This document shows positions 1 through 7,080 of a stretch of 41,598 nucleotides of DNA, piece by piece. The first letter of the stretch is position 1, and every line of letters begins with the position of its first letter. The position numbers and the translations under genes were made by a program. This DNA is from JBPCQA01 sp050998615. Its GTDB lineage: Bacteria; Actinomycetota; Actinomycetes; Propionibacteriales; Nocardioidaceae. Under the pieces are notes generated by a model. It did no database searches. It was not told the DNA's origin and saw only the letters and a list, made by a program, of their open reading frames with translations. Location of the stretch: the NCBI GenBank assembly GCA_050998615.1, contig JBPCQA010000038.1:1-41598 (forward strand), written 5' to 3'.

Positions 1-57
1 AAGCAACTGATCGACCTCGCCGCTGCCCGCACCCAAGGCACCCGACCCGCAGCCTGA
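1..57 (+). CDS. 3' end of an unidentified gene (partial)
   Basis: An open frame enters from the left edge and ends at TGA 55-57. Only 18 residues are visible, ending in the peptide TQGTRPAA. No family can be recognised from so little. The direct repeats directly after the stop suggest that this could be the last gene of a second insertion sequence, but that is inference. Confidence 0.35.
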   Translation, partial: KQLIDLAAARTQGTRPAA

Positions 58-64
58 CCACCAT

Positions 65-123
65 CCGGACATTCCACGTGAGGCAAGCGTCAAACTTTCC
101 CGGACATCTTGACGTGAGGCAAG
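65..123. repeat. Two imperfect direct repeats, possible insertion-sequence end
   Basis: The block CCGGACATTCCACGTGAGGC begins at 65 and a close copy, CCGGACATCTTGACGTGAGG, begins at 100; both continue with CAAG, giving a spacing of about 35 bases. Repeated blocks close to a gene stop are seen at the ends of some insertion sequences (IS21-like elements, for example). No matching second end lies in the window, so the assignment is open. Confidence 0.4.
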
Positions 124-147
124 ACGGCATCCTTAGAGCGATGCGCC

Positions 148-1161
148 TCACATGCAGGCGTCAATCTCGGCCTCAGTGATCTGCCGTACGGGGCCGCTCT
201 CGATCAGTGGCTTGTACGACAGACGCCGTGCGCCAGTGGTGTCCATGACGATCCGCATCCGCTCACTGTCGTTCATGTCCCGCGTCGTGTAGCGGAAGTC
301 GTGCTCGGCCAGGTAGCGGGGCAAGTGCTCGACGCTGACGTGGTGCTGCGTGCCGTCGAGCGACCGCTTCAACTGCGAGAAGTAGCCCTCTGCGGCGTTG
401 GTGCTGATGCCGTCGCGGACGTACTCGCCCTCCGTGTGGTTTACGGAGCCGTGGTCAGCGAACTCGCGGCCCACGAGGATGTAGGCATGCGCCGAGTCGG
501 TGTGAAGGGTGCTCGAAGCGGTGTCCACAACCTCGCGGAGCGCGGCTGGCAGGGTGCCTCCGGTGACGTTGGGGACCACCTTGGAGCGCACTGTGCCGGA
601 CTCTTTATGGATCAGGGAGAACACGGGCTGCTTGTCCGTGAGTCCCTGCTTGCCCTTGGTCGTGCGGTGCCTGTTCTTGGGGTTGCCGCCGATCCACGTC
701 TCGTCCGCGACGATGGTGCCGCTGAGCAGGCTGACCAGTGGCTCCCGCTTCATGGCCTCACGGATGCGGTGCAGCATGAACCATGCCGTTTTGGGGGTTA
801 GGTCGTACTTGCGCTCAATCTCGCGGGCTGAGACGCCGTTCTTGCTGGCGCACATCTCGAACACGACGAAGAGCCAAGTGCGGAGGGGAATCTTGGTGCC
901 GTGGAAGATCGTGCCGGTCAGGACCGAGAACTGCTTGCGGCAGGCTGAGCACTTCCAGACGCGCCGCTCGGACTGAGTGCCCGTCCGCGTCTTGCGGCTG
1001 GTGCCGTTCGAAGGCTTGAGGAAGTAGTGCTTCCCGATCACGCCGCAGTGGGGGCAGGCGGGCTCGGCGCCCCAGCGCAGCTCTTCCAGCATCTTGTACG
1101 CGGCAGGTTCGCTGTCGAGTCGCTTCACCAGCGCGGGGATCGAAAACTCCTGCTTTGCCAT
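148..1161 (-). CDS. IS1595-family transposase
   Basis: This is a DDE-type transposase that would cut and rejoin the ends of its own element. The 337 residues begin with a zinc ribbon (C36-x2-C39 and C71-x2-C74), followed by a helical DNA-binding part and the catalytic domain. The first acidic residue is D153 in the DETWIGG motif typical of the family, the second is D222 in HTDSAH, and the third is E258 in the NAAEGYFSQLKR block. The length is normal for the family and no frameshift is seen, so the enzyme looks intact. The ATG at 1161 is supported by a promoter placed for leaderless translation; there is no ribosome binding site. The neighbour on the right is truncated at the element border. 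Confidence 0.93.
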   Translation of the reverse strand: MAKQEFSIPALVKRLDSEPAAYKMLEELRWGAEPACPHCGVIGKHYFLKPSNGTSRKTRTGTQSERRVWKCSACRKQFSVLTGTIFHGTKIPLRTWLFVVFEMCASKNGVSAREIERKYDLTPKTAWFMLHRIREAMKREPLVSLLSGTIVADETWIGGNPKNRHRTTKGKQGLTDKQPVFSLIHKESGTVRSKVVPNVTGGTLPAALREVVDTASSTLHTDSAHAYILVGREFADHGSVNHTEGEYVRDGISTNAAEGYFSQLKRSLDGTQHHVSVEHLPRYLAEHDFRYTTRDMNDSERMRIVMDTTGARRLSYKPLIESGPVRQITEAEIDACM

Positions 1162-1196
1162 GATCCAAATATACGTGAACGATTTGGGTTTGTCAA
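1162..1196 (-). promoter_or_regulatory. Consensus promoter of the transposase, leaderless
   Basis: Reading the minus strand, TTGACA (1196-1191) and TATATT (1173-1168) are separated by 17 bases, a near-perfect sigma-70-type promoter. The -10 box ends 6 bases before the A of the ATG at 1161, so the transcript would start at the start codon itself. The TTGACA abuts the probable right end of the element. Confidence 0.75.
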
Positions 1197-1197
1197 G

Positions 1198-2172
1198 TCA
1201 CACATCACCGTTGTTTCCGAACGTCGTGTCCAGCGCGCCGTTTGCTCCCAACCGCCAAAGCGCCCAGTCGTAGCCGTGGCTACGGGAGACCAGGCCGCCT
1301 ACCACGATCCGCGGTGACCCCCCTGCCGTAGGTTGAAGGGCGACCGGCTGCGGGATCTGGTAGCCGGGAGCCTGGATCGTCACTTCACCGTCGGTGCCGA
1401 AACCTGGGTCGAGGGCGCCGTTGCGGGTGAGCCTGGCGACACCGACATCCCCGCCGTTACCGCCCGCTTCGATGGTGACGACAATCTTCCCATCCGGTTG
1501 GACGGCCATGCCGGCGCAGAAGCCTGAGTTGTGCGGAAACTCCAACACCTTGATGCCGTCGTGCCCGAATGTGACGGCCGGGTCGCCATCGTGGTTGGTG
1601 TCGAGGCTCCCGTTCGAGTTCAGCCTGATCACCGAGCAGCGGTAGCGATACGGCTTCACGTACGTCGTGGCGACCGCCATCAGGATCTTGTGCTGGCCGC
1701 CGATGTCCTGTAAGGCGACCGCGACTGGCGTAAACAGGGCGTGCGGCCCGATCAGCGCGCGACCGTCCCCGTCGAACGACGAGTCGAGGCTACCGTTCGG
1801 CAGGTAGCGGGCTGCCGCCGCGGTTTCGTAGTCGCGTTTGCCCGTGACCGGCCCGACGACGACGATACGGCCGTCGGGCGAGACGACGCTGTCGTACGCC
1901 CACGCGGTTCGTGCGTCGGGGACCGGGAAGCCCGTGGTGACCAGGCCGCCGTTGCCAAACGCTGGATCCAGTTGCCACTGTGGCTGTCCACCGTGGTCGG
2001 CGGCCGTTGCCGAGTCGACAGCCGTTGCTGAGTCGACGGCCGCGCCGGTGGTGGCGAGCGTCAGGGCACCGGCCGCTAAGGCCGACACCGCCAGTCGCCA
2101 CCTCCGGAGCGGTCCGCGATGAGCCGTCGGGCGGTCCGACAGCGACCGGGTCGAACACTCGTAGTGCGACAA
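1198..2172 (-). CDS. Secreted delta-60 repeat protein, 3'-truncated by insertion
   Basis: The protein has a positively charged N-terminus (RRWR) and a hydrophobic stretch ending in alanines, consistent with an export signal. It then carries repeats of the form NGSLDxxF-DGDG (TIGR02608, delta-60 repeats), which form beta-propeller-like surfaces in exported proteins. At least four copies are visible. The last one, NGALDTTFGNNGDV, is cut off by a stop at 1198-1200, exactly where the insertion sequence begins, so the C-terminal part is missing. A TTG at 2172 preceded by GGGAG at 6 bases is the best start; a GTG at 2226 is the longer alternative. An 18-base tandem duplication (2003-2038) doubles the peptide AVDSAT behind the signal. 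It is probably a non-functional fragment. Confidence 0.75.
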   Translation of the reverse strand: MSHYECSTRSLSDRPTAHRGPLRRWRLAVSALAAGALTLATTGAAVDSATAVDSATAADHGGQPQWQLDPAFGNGGLVTTGFPVPDARTAWAYDSVVSPDGRIVVVGPVTGKRDYETAAAARYLPNGSLDSSFDGDGRALIGPHALFTPVAVALQDIGGQHKILMAVATTYVKPYRYRCSVIRLNSNGSLDTNHDGDPAVTFGHDGIKVLEFPHNSGFCAGMAVQPDGKIVVTIEAGGNGGDVGVARLTRNGALDPGFGTDGEVTIQAPGYQIPQPVALQPTAGGSPRIVVGGLVSRSHGYDWALWRLGANGALDTTFGNNGDV

Positions 2173-2451
2173 CGCCTTCTCCCGTCCTCGTCGGCTTCGC
2201 TTCCCGCCGATATCAGCCAAGCACACCAGAGAATCAGGAGTGGCGCTACTGCAGGTCTGGCCGAAGTATCGAGCAGGGCGGGGAGACCGCCACGTATCCC
2301 ACCATGCTGTGGTCCTTGTTCACTCGGCTGCTGCCAGCAGATCACGAGTTGTTGTTCCAGCCGGTCCGGCCTTGATCGGTGGGTTCTCGGCCGCAGAGCC
2401 GGGGTCTGCGCTGTGGGCGAACAGGGCCGGACACCCGTGGCTTTGGCTCGG

Positions 2452-2472
2452 CTGACCGCTAGTGTCGGTCAG
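2452..2472 (+). promoter_or_regulatory. Inverted repeat and -10-like box before clpP1
   Basis: CTGACCG (2452-2458) and CGGTCAG (2466-2472) form a perfect 7-bp inverted repeat with a 7-base spacer. The centre contains TAGTGT (2460-2465), which fits a -10 box and would place the transcript start at or next to the GTG at 2473. No good -35 is seen, as expected for an activated promoter. In actinomycetes clpP1P2 is activated by ClgR; this site only loosely resembles the ClgR box, so the binding protein is unknown. The rest of 2227-2451 shows nothing recognisable. Confidence 0.4.
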
Positions 2473-3114
2473 GTGAATCCCAACGACTCCACTACCATCG
2501 AGATGAACGGCGGCTCCAACGGCGCCGGACTCGACGACCACATCTACCAGCGGTTGCTCAAGGAACGCATCGTGTTCCTTGGCTCTGAGGTCAAGGACGA
2601 AAACGCCAACGCGATCTGCGCCCAGATGCTGTTGCTCAACGCCGAAGACCCGCGCCGCGACATCTTCCTCTACATCAACTCCCCAGGCGGCTCCGTCGAT
2701 GCGGGGATGGCCATCTACGACACGATGCGATACGTCTCCAACGACGTCGCCACCGTCGGCATGGGTCTGGCCGCCTCGATGGGCCAGTTCCTGCTGTGTG
2801 CCGGAGCCAAGGGCAAACGTTATGCGTTGCCACATGCCAGGATCATGATGCACCAGCCGTCTGGCGGTCTCGGCGGCTCCGCCTCCGACATCAAGATCCA
2901 GGCCGAGCAGTCTTTGTACATCAAGAACGTCCTCTTCAGGCTGATCTCAGAGCACACCGGCCAAGGCCTCGAACAGGTCGAGCGCGACGCCGACCGCGAT
3001 CGTTGGTTCACCTCGGAGCAAGCCAAGGATTACGGCTTCATCGACCATGTGGTCGCCCAAGACACCGAGGTCTCTGCAGGCAAGGACGAGGGACCCAAGG
3101 GGAGGTTCGAATGA
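2473..3114 (+). CDS. clpP1: ATP-dependent Clp protease proteolytic subunit 1
   Basis: This is a serine peptidase subunit of the Clp barrel, which degrades proteins fed in by ClpX or ClpC in the cytoplasm. The triad is visible: Ser in GLAASMGQF (S92 counted from the ATG at 2503), His in IMMHQPSGG (H117) and Asp in the ERDADRDRW block (D166). Two starts are possible. GTG 2473 would be leaderless behind a -10-like box. ATG 2503 gives 203 residues, closer to the usual actinobacterial N-terminus (GLDDHIYQRLLKERI). The open frame extends far upstream, but that part is not Clp-like. The stop overlaps clpP2 by 4 bases (ATGA), so the two subunits are translationally coupled; in actinomycetes they form a mixed ClpP1P2 complex. 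Confidence 0.95.
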   Translation: MNPNDSTTIEMNGGSNGAGLDDHIYQRLLKERIVFLGSEVKDENANAICAQMLLLNAEDPRRDIFLYINSPGGSVDAGMAIYDTMRYVSNDVATVGMGLAASMGQFLLCAGAKGKRYALPHARIMMHQPSGGLGGSASDIKIQAEQSLYIKNVLFRLISEHTGQGLEQVERDADRDRWFTSEQAKDYGFIDHVVAQDTEVSAGKDEGPKGRFE

Positions 3115-3737
3115 CCATCAACCCGCGCGCCGAGTATTACATCCCGCAGTGGGAAGAGCGGACGTCGTACGGCGTGCGGCGCATCGACCCGTTCGCGAAG
3201 CTCTTCGAGGATCGCATCATCTTCCTCGGCACCCCGATCAGCGACGACATCGCCAACGCGGTGATGGCGCAGTTGCTCTGTCTGCAGCAGATGGATCCCG
3301 AGCGAACCATCAGCATCTACATCAACTCACCCGGTGGCTCGTTCACCGCGCTGACCGCGATCTACGACACGCTGCGCTACCTCAAGCCCGAGATCGAGAC
3401 CGTCTGCCTCGGCCAGGCGGCGTCCGCGGCAGCCGTCATCCTTGCGGCTGGCACGAAAGGCAGGCGGCTCGCGTTGCCGAACAGTCGCATCCTGATCCAC
3501 CAGCCCTACACCGAGGGCAGCTACGGCCAGGCCAGCGACATCGAGATCCAGGCCAACGAGATCTTGCGGATGCGCTCCCTGTTGGAGCAGATGATCTCCG
3601 ACAACACCGGCAGGTCAATCGAGGACGTCACCCGCGACATTGAGCGGGACAAGATCCTGACCGCTGAGCAGGCCATCGAGTACGGCTTGATCGACCAGGT
3701 GCTGGAGTCCCAGAAGGCGACACTGGTCAAAGCCTAG
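3111..3737 (+). CDS. clpP2: ATP-dependent Clp protease proteolytic subunit 2
   Basis: This is the second peptidase subunit, 208 residues, with S105 in GQAASAAAV, H130 in ILIHQPYTEG and D180 in TRDIERDK. The N-terminal extension (INPRAEYYIPQWEERTSYG) before the Clp fold is typical of ClpP2 in actinomycetes. The ATG overlaps the clpP1 stop and has a good ribosome site (GGGGAGG). The product is expected to assemble with ClpP1 into a hetero-tetradecamer; the chaperone gene clpX follows after 103 bases. Confidence 0.96.
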   Translation: MTINPRAEYYIPQWEERTSYGVRRIDPFAKLFEDRIIFLGTPISDDIANAVMAQLLCLQQMDPERTISIYINSPGGSFTALTAIYDTLRYLKPEIETVCLGQAASAAAVILAAGTKGRRLALPNSRILIHQPYTEGSYGQASDIEIQANEILRMRSLLEQMISDNTGRSIEDVTRDIERDKILTAEQAIEYGLIDQVLESQKATLVKA

Positions 3738-3751
3738 TTCGAGATCCCTAC

Positions 3752-3781
3752 TGTTGACGGTGCGGGCCGGTACCGTCAACA
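3752..3781 (+). terminator. Hairpin between clpP2 and clpX
   Basis: TGTTGACGGT (3752-3761) and ACCGTCAACA (3772-3781) are perfect 10-bp arms with a 10-base loop. There is no T-tract. It may act as a partial terminator or attenuator between clpP2 and clpX, or as an operator, since the left arm also contains a -35-like TTGACG. Confidence 0.45.
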
Positions 3782-3840
3782 CTGGACCAGAGGTCGCGGT
3801 GCGTGAGGCATTGTGATCCGATGACAAGGAGACGCCGAGG

Positions 3841-5154
3841 GTGGCACGCATCGGAGATGGCGGAGACCTGTTGAAGTGCTCTTTTTGCGGAAAGAGCCAA
3901 AAGCAGGTCAAGAAGCTGATTGCCGGCCCCGGCGTCTACATCTGTGATGAGTGCATTGACTTGTGCAACGAGATCATCGAGGAGGAGCTCTCGGAGAGCA
4001 CGGAGCTCGGCCTCGACGAGTTGCCGAAGCCACGAGACATCTACGAGTTCCTCAACGGCTACGTCATCGGCCAAGACGCGGCGAAGAAAACGCTGGCGGT
4101 GGCCGTCTACAACCACTACAAGCGGGTCCAAGCCGGTCCCACCGCGGCAGGTCGACGCAACGGCGGCGGCAATGGGGTGGGTGGCGGTGTCGGCGTTGGC
4201 AGGGACGAGCTCGTCGAGCTCGCCAAGTCCAACATCTTGATGATCGGGCCAACCGGTTGCGGCAAGACCTACCTCGCCCAGACGTTGGCTCGAATGCTCA
4301 ACGTGCCGTTCGCCATCGCCGACGCTACCGCGCTGACTGAGGCCGGTTACGTCGGCGAGGACGTCGAGAACATCCTGCTCAAGCTGATCCAGGCCGCCGA
4401 CTACGACGTCAAGAAGGCCGAGACCGGCATCATATACATCGACGAAATCGACAAGGTCGCCCGCAAGTCCGAAAACCCGTCGATCACCCGCGACGTGTCC
4501 GGGGAGGGCGTCCAGCAAGCGCTGTTGAAGATCCTCGAGGGCACCACGGCCTCGGTGCCGCCCCAGGGTGGCCGCAAGCATCCGCATCAAGAGTTCATTC
4601 AGATCGACACCACAAACATCCTGTTCATCGTCGGCGGTGCCTTCGCGGGCTTGGAGCACATCATCGAGCAACGGGCCGGCAAGAAGACGCTCGGTTTCAC
4701 CGCCGAGCTGCCCGTTGAGGGCGAGCTCGACGAAGTCTTCGCGGAGGTGCGGCCGGAAGATCTCTTGAAGTTTGGGCTGATCCCCGAGTTCGTCGGCAGA
4801 TTGCCGGTCATCGCGACCGTCGACAAACTCCACGAGCCCGACCTCGTGCGCATCCTCAGCGAGCCTCGCAACGCCTTGACCAGGCAATACCAAAAGCTCT
4901 TCGAGCTTGACAACGTCGATCTGGAGTTCACCGAGGATGCGATCGAGGCAATCGCCGACCAGGCGATGTTGCGTGGCACCGGCGCGCGAGGTCTACGCGC
5001 CATCTTGGAGGAGGTGCTCCTCAACGTGATGTACGACGTGCCGTCGCGTGAGGACATCGCCAAGGTCGTGGTCACGCGCGAGGTCGTCTGCGACAACGTC
5101 AACCCCACCCTGGTCCCCCGGGTGGAGCCCACCAAGAAGAAGAAGTCCGCCTAA
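3841..5154 (+). CDS. clpX: ATP-dependent Clp protease ATP-binding subunit ClpX
   Basis: This is the AAA+ unfoldase that recognises tagged or regulated substrates and threads them into ClpP. The protein has 437 residues. The N-terminal C4 zinc domain has C13, C16, C35 and C38. Walker A is GPTGCGKT at 136-143, and Walker B is IIYIDEID with D201-E202. The C-terminal small domain is present and the tail ends in a lysine run (PTKKKKSA). A glycine-rich linker (about 105-120, RRNGGGNGVGGG) precedes the Walker A domain and is longer than in many homologues. The GTG start is set by AAGGAG 9 bases upstream. A hairpin separates it from clpP2, so it may have its own promoter or reduced read-through. Confidence 0.97.
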   Translation: MARIGDGGDLLKCSFCGKSQKQVKKLIAGPGVYICDECIDLCNEIIEEELSESTELGLDELPKPRDIYEFLNGYVIGQDAAKKTLAVAVYNHYKRVQAGPTAAGRRNGGGNGVGGGVGVGRDELVELAKSNILMIGPTGCGKTYLAQTLARMLNVPFAIADATALTEAGYVGEDVENILLKLIQAADYDVKKAETGIIYIDEIDKVARKSENPSITRDVSGEGVQQALLKILEGTTASVPPQGGRKHPHQEFIQIDTTNILFIVGGAFAGLEHIIEQRAGKKTLGFTAELPVEGELDEVFAEVRPEDLLKFGLIPEFVGRLPVIATVDKLHEPDLVRILSEPRNALTRQYQKLFELDNVDLEFTEDAIEAIADQAMLRGTGARGLRAILEEVLLNVMYDVPSREDIAKVVVTREVVCDNVNPTLVPRVEPTKKKKSA

Positions 5155-5206
5155 CTGAGGCAGTGCCCGTGCGGGAGTGCCGCCCTGGGCGACACAACGT
5201 ATCTTC

Positions 5207-5258
5207 GATTCGTCTGTGGCTCTGCGGGTTATTTCCGCGAGACGGTTACAGACGAATC
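5207..5258. terminator. Hairpin between convergent clpX and methyltransferase gene
   Basis: GATTCGTCTGT (5207-5217) and ACAGACGAATC (5248-5258) form a perfect 11-bp stem. Inside the loop a second short stem, GCGG/CCGC, can form. The stop of the minus-strand gene (5229-5231) lies in the loop. Its place between two converging genes fits a bidirectional terminator, although U-tracts are absent. Confidence 0.5.
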
Positions 5259-5765
5259 TGGCCGGATGGAGCGGAGTGCGGCGTTCTCGGTCTTGATCCG
5301 TACGACGAGCATGCCGGCGTTGAGCACGGTGAACGCCACAGCGGTCATCCATGCGGTGTGCACCAACGGCAGCGCCACTCCTTCCATAACCACCGCAACA
5401 TAGTTGGGGTGCCGGATCAAGCGATACGGCCCGCGAGTCACGAGGGGGAGGTCGACGATGATCACCCGGGTGTTCCACCGGTGTCCCAGGGTGTGGATGC
5501 ACCACCAGCGCAGCGCCTGGGCGGCAACGACGAGGCCAAGCATCGTCCACCCGAGCGCCGGCACGAACGGACGATGCGCCACCAGCACTTCCACCAGGCA
5601 CCCCACGAGCAGCCCGGTATGCAATACCACCAGCACGGGATAGTGAGCGGCCCCGAACTCCCGGCCGCCACGCACCATGCTCCACGAGCGGTTGCGGGTA
5701 GAGACGACGAGCTCCGCGACTCGTTCGAGGGCCACCGCGCAGATGAGAGCGATGTACCAAACCAT
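5229..5765 (-). CDS. Isoprenylcysteine carboxyl methyltransferase-like membrane protein
   Basis: This is a membrane methyltransferase of the ICMT/phospholipid methyltransferase group (PF04140), 178 residues with about four to five hydrophobic segments. The C-terminal core contains RGPYRLIRHPNY (RHPNY at 118-122) and a downstream glutamate-bearing helix (E128), which in this family bind S-adenosylmethionine. The start ATG at 5765 lies 4 bases after the stop of the type III polyketide synthase, so the two genes are co-translated. In Bacillus a type III synthase (BpsA) is paired with such a protein (BpsB/YpbQ), which O-methylates alkylpyrones. By analogy this enzyme would methylate the synthase product. 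The substrate itself is inferred. Confidence 0.82.
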   Translation of the reverse strand: MVWYIALICAVALERVAELVVSTRNRSWSMVRGGREFGAAHYPVLVVLHTGLLVGCLVEVLVAHRPFVPALGWTMLGLVVAAQALRWWCIHTLGHRWNTRVIIVDLPLVTRGPYRLIRHPNYVAVVMEGVALPLVHTAWMTAVAFTVLNAGMLVVRIKTENAALRSIRPDSSVTVSRK

Positions 5766-5769
5766 CAGG

Positions 5770-6825
5770 TCACCAACGCAGCAGCACGAGCTCTGCGCTG
5801 AAACCGGGACCCATCGCGAACAGCAGGCCAGCCGATCCAGGTGGCGGCTTTCGAGTGTCCAAGGTGTCGCGCAGGACATGCAGGACCGACGCGGAGGAGA
5901 GGTTGCCGATGCGCTGCAACGACCGCCACGTCACGTCCAGATCCGCACGGGTGAGATCGAGGGACCGTTGGACCGCCTGCAAGACCTTGGGGCCGCCGGG
6001 GTGCGCGACCCAGGCTGTGATGTCATCCTTCGACAGGTCAAAGTCCGCGAGGAAGCCCTTGACGTCGTCTGCCAGATAGGTGCTGACTAGATCGGGCACC
6101 TCGACGCCCAGCACAATCTTCAGGCCGGATGCGCCGATGTCCCAGCCCATCGCCCGCTGGCTGTCTGGGTACAGGTGTGATCGGCTTCCCCGCACGATTG
6201 GCCCGCGCGTCGGCGTCCCTTCATCGGCGACCATGATAACCGCGGCCGCGCCGTCGCCGAACAACCCGCTTGCCACCAGGTTGGCGGTCGACGGGTCGTC
6301 ACGTTGCAAGGTGAGCGAGCACAACTCGACGGACACCAGCGCACCAATCTTGCCGGGCGCACCGCGGAGCAGGTCGTGTAAGCGCGCGATTCCGGCGGCG
6401 CCTGCCAAACACCCTAGCCCGAACAGCGGGACGCGCTCGACGTCCGGTCGCAGGCCGACGTGGGCCGCGATCCGGGAATCCATCGAAGGTACGGCGAGCC
6501 CGGTGGTCGACGTCCACACGATCACGTCGATGTCAGCCGGGTCGAGCTCGGCATCCTTCAACGCCCCTCGCAAAGCTTCGGAGCCGAGCTCTAGGGCCGC
6601 GTCGATGAAGGCGTCATTGGCCGCACCGAAATGCTCAAACGATGCGTATTGCTCGATCGGCACCGCCAGATGCCTGGTGGTGACCGCGGCGCTGGAGTGC
6701 ACCCGCCGCAACAACGCTTGCTTGTCGCGGTCGGGGAGGCAGGCCTCGGCGAACCGCTCGGTGATCTCCTCTTGGGAGTACTGGAACGGGGGCAACACCG
6801 GGTGCACCGCTGCGATCTGGCTCAC
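5770..6825 (-). CDS. Type III polyketide synthase (chalcone synthase-like)
   Basis: The enzyme condenses an acyl-CoA starter with malonyl-CoA units using one active site. All three catalytic residues are in place: Cys139 (FGLGCLAGAAG), His275 (AWVAHPGGPK) and Asn308 (RIGNLSSASV). The C-terminal GPGFSAELVLL motif is also typical. With 351 residues it has the usual length. The ATG at 6825 is set by AAGGAG 8 bases upstream. The gene is directly followed by the ICMT-like gene, a known pairing for alkylpyrone or alkylresorcinol biosynthesis. Starter unit and product cannot be read from the sequence. The pair sits alone between clpX and valS, which suggests a small accessory module rather than a large cluster. 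Confidence 0.92.
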   Translation of the reverse strand: MSQIAAVHPVLPPFQYSQEEITERFAEACLPDRDKQALLRRVHSSAAVTTRHLAVPIEQYASFEHFGAANDAFIDAALELGSEALRGALKDAELDPADIDVIVWTSTTGLAVPSMDSRIAAHVGLRPDVERVPLFGLGCLAGAAGIARLHDLLRGAPGKIGALVSVELCSLTLQRDDPSTANLVASGLFGDGAAAVIMVADEGTPTRGPIVRGSRSHLYPDSQRAMGWDIGASGLKIVLGVEVPDLVSTYLADDVKGFLADFDLSKDDITAWVAHPGGPKVLQAVQRSLDLTRADLDVTWRSLQRIGNLSSASVLHVLRDTLDTRKPPPGSAGLLFAMGPGFSAELVLLRW

Positions 6826-6913
6826 TCCTTGAGCGTACGTCGCCCCGCCGATCGGCGTGGCGCCTTCACCGTGTCTCAGTTACTGGCCGCTTTCGGGCGC
6901 TCGACGTGGCCCC

Positions 6914-7007
6914 GGTGGTTGAGGAGCGAGCGAAGTGAGCGTCTCGAAACCACCGCCCGACCAAGTGTGGTTTCGAGACGGCCGCCGAAGGCGGCCTCCT
7001 CACCACC
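6914..7007. repeat. Actinobacterial palindromic repeat, two inverted copies
   Basis: The first copy starts with GGTGGTTGAGGAGCGAGCG at 6914 and ends GTCTCGAAACCACC at 6953. The second, in opposite orientation, runs from GTGGTTTCGAGACGG (6966) to CTCCTCACCACC (7007). Together they make a long composite hairpin in the space behind valS. Elements with the pattern GGTTGAGGAG...CTCGAAACC are scattered in many copies through genomes of Propionibacteriales and other actinobacteria. The rest of 6826-7080 shows nothing else. Confidence 0.8.
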
Positions 7008-7080
7008 GTGAATGTGACCCGCTCAGAGGTGGGCGGTTCAGTTTCGTGCCAGGAGTTCGCGACCACCGGAAGGGTGGCGA

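Larger units (their letters stand above)
148..1200 (-). mobile_element. IS1595-type insertion sequence (outer ends not resolved)
   Basis: The element contains one transposase gene. On the right it must end close to 1196-1200, because the delta-60 repeat coding sequence of the neighbouring gene runs up to that point and then stops. The left end lies somewhere between the transposase stop (148) and the direct repeats ending at 123. I could not find a convincing pair of terminal inverted repeats or a target duplication by eye, so the borders are approximate. Confidence 0.5.

Noticed and set aside
100..1210. Terminal inverted repeats and an 8-bp target duplication of the IS1595-type element
   Set aside because: Only a short CTTGAC match was seen at both sides and in the wrong relative layout, so exact borders are not claimed.
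2119..2472. Upstream extension of the clpP1 frame
   Set aside because: The translated extension has no Clp similarity and is low in conserved character; the frame is open only because of base composition.
2452..2472. A ClgR operator ahead of clpP1
   Set aside because: At least two mismatches in the core of the box as I remember it; kept only as an unnamed inverted repeat.
3748..4893. Long open frame antisense to clpX (381 codons)
   Set aside because: It is a mirror of the clpX codon pattern in high-GC DNA, has no family similarity and lies wholly within a certain gene.
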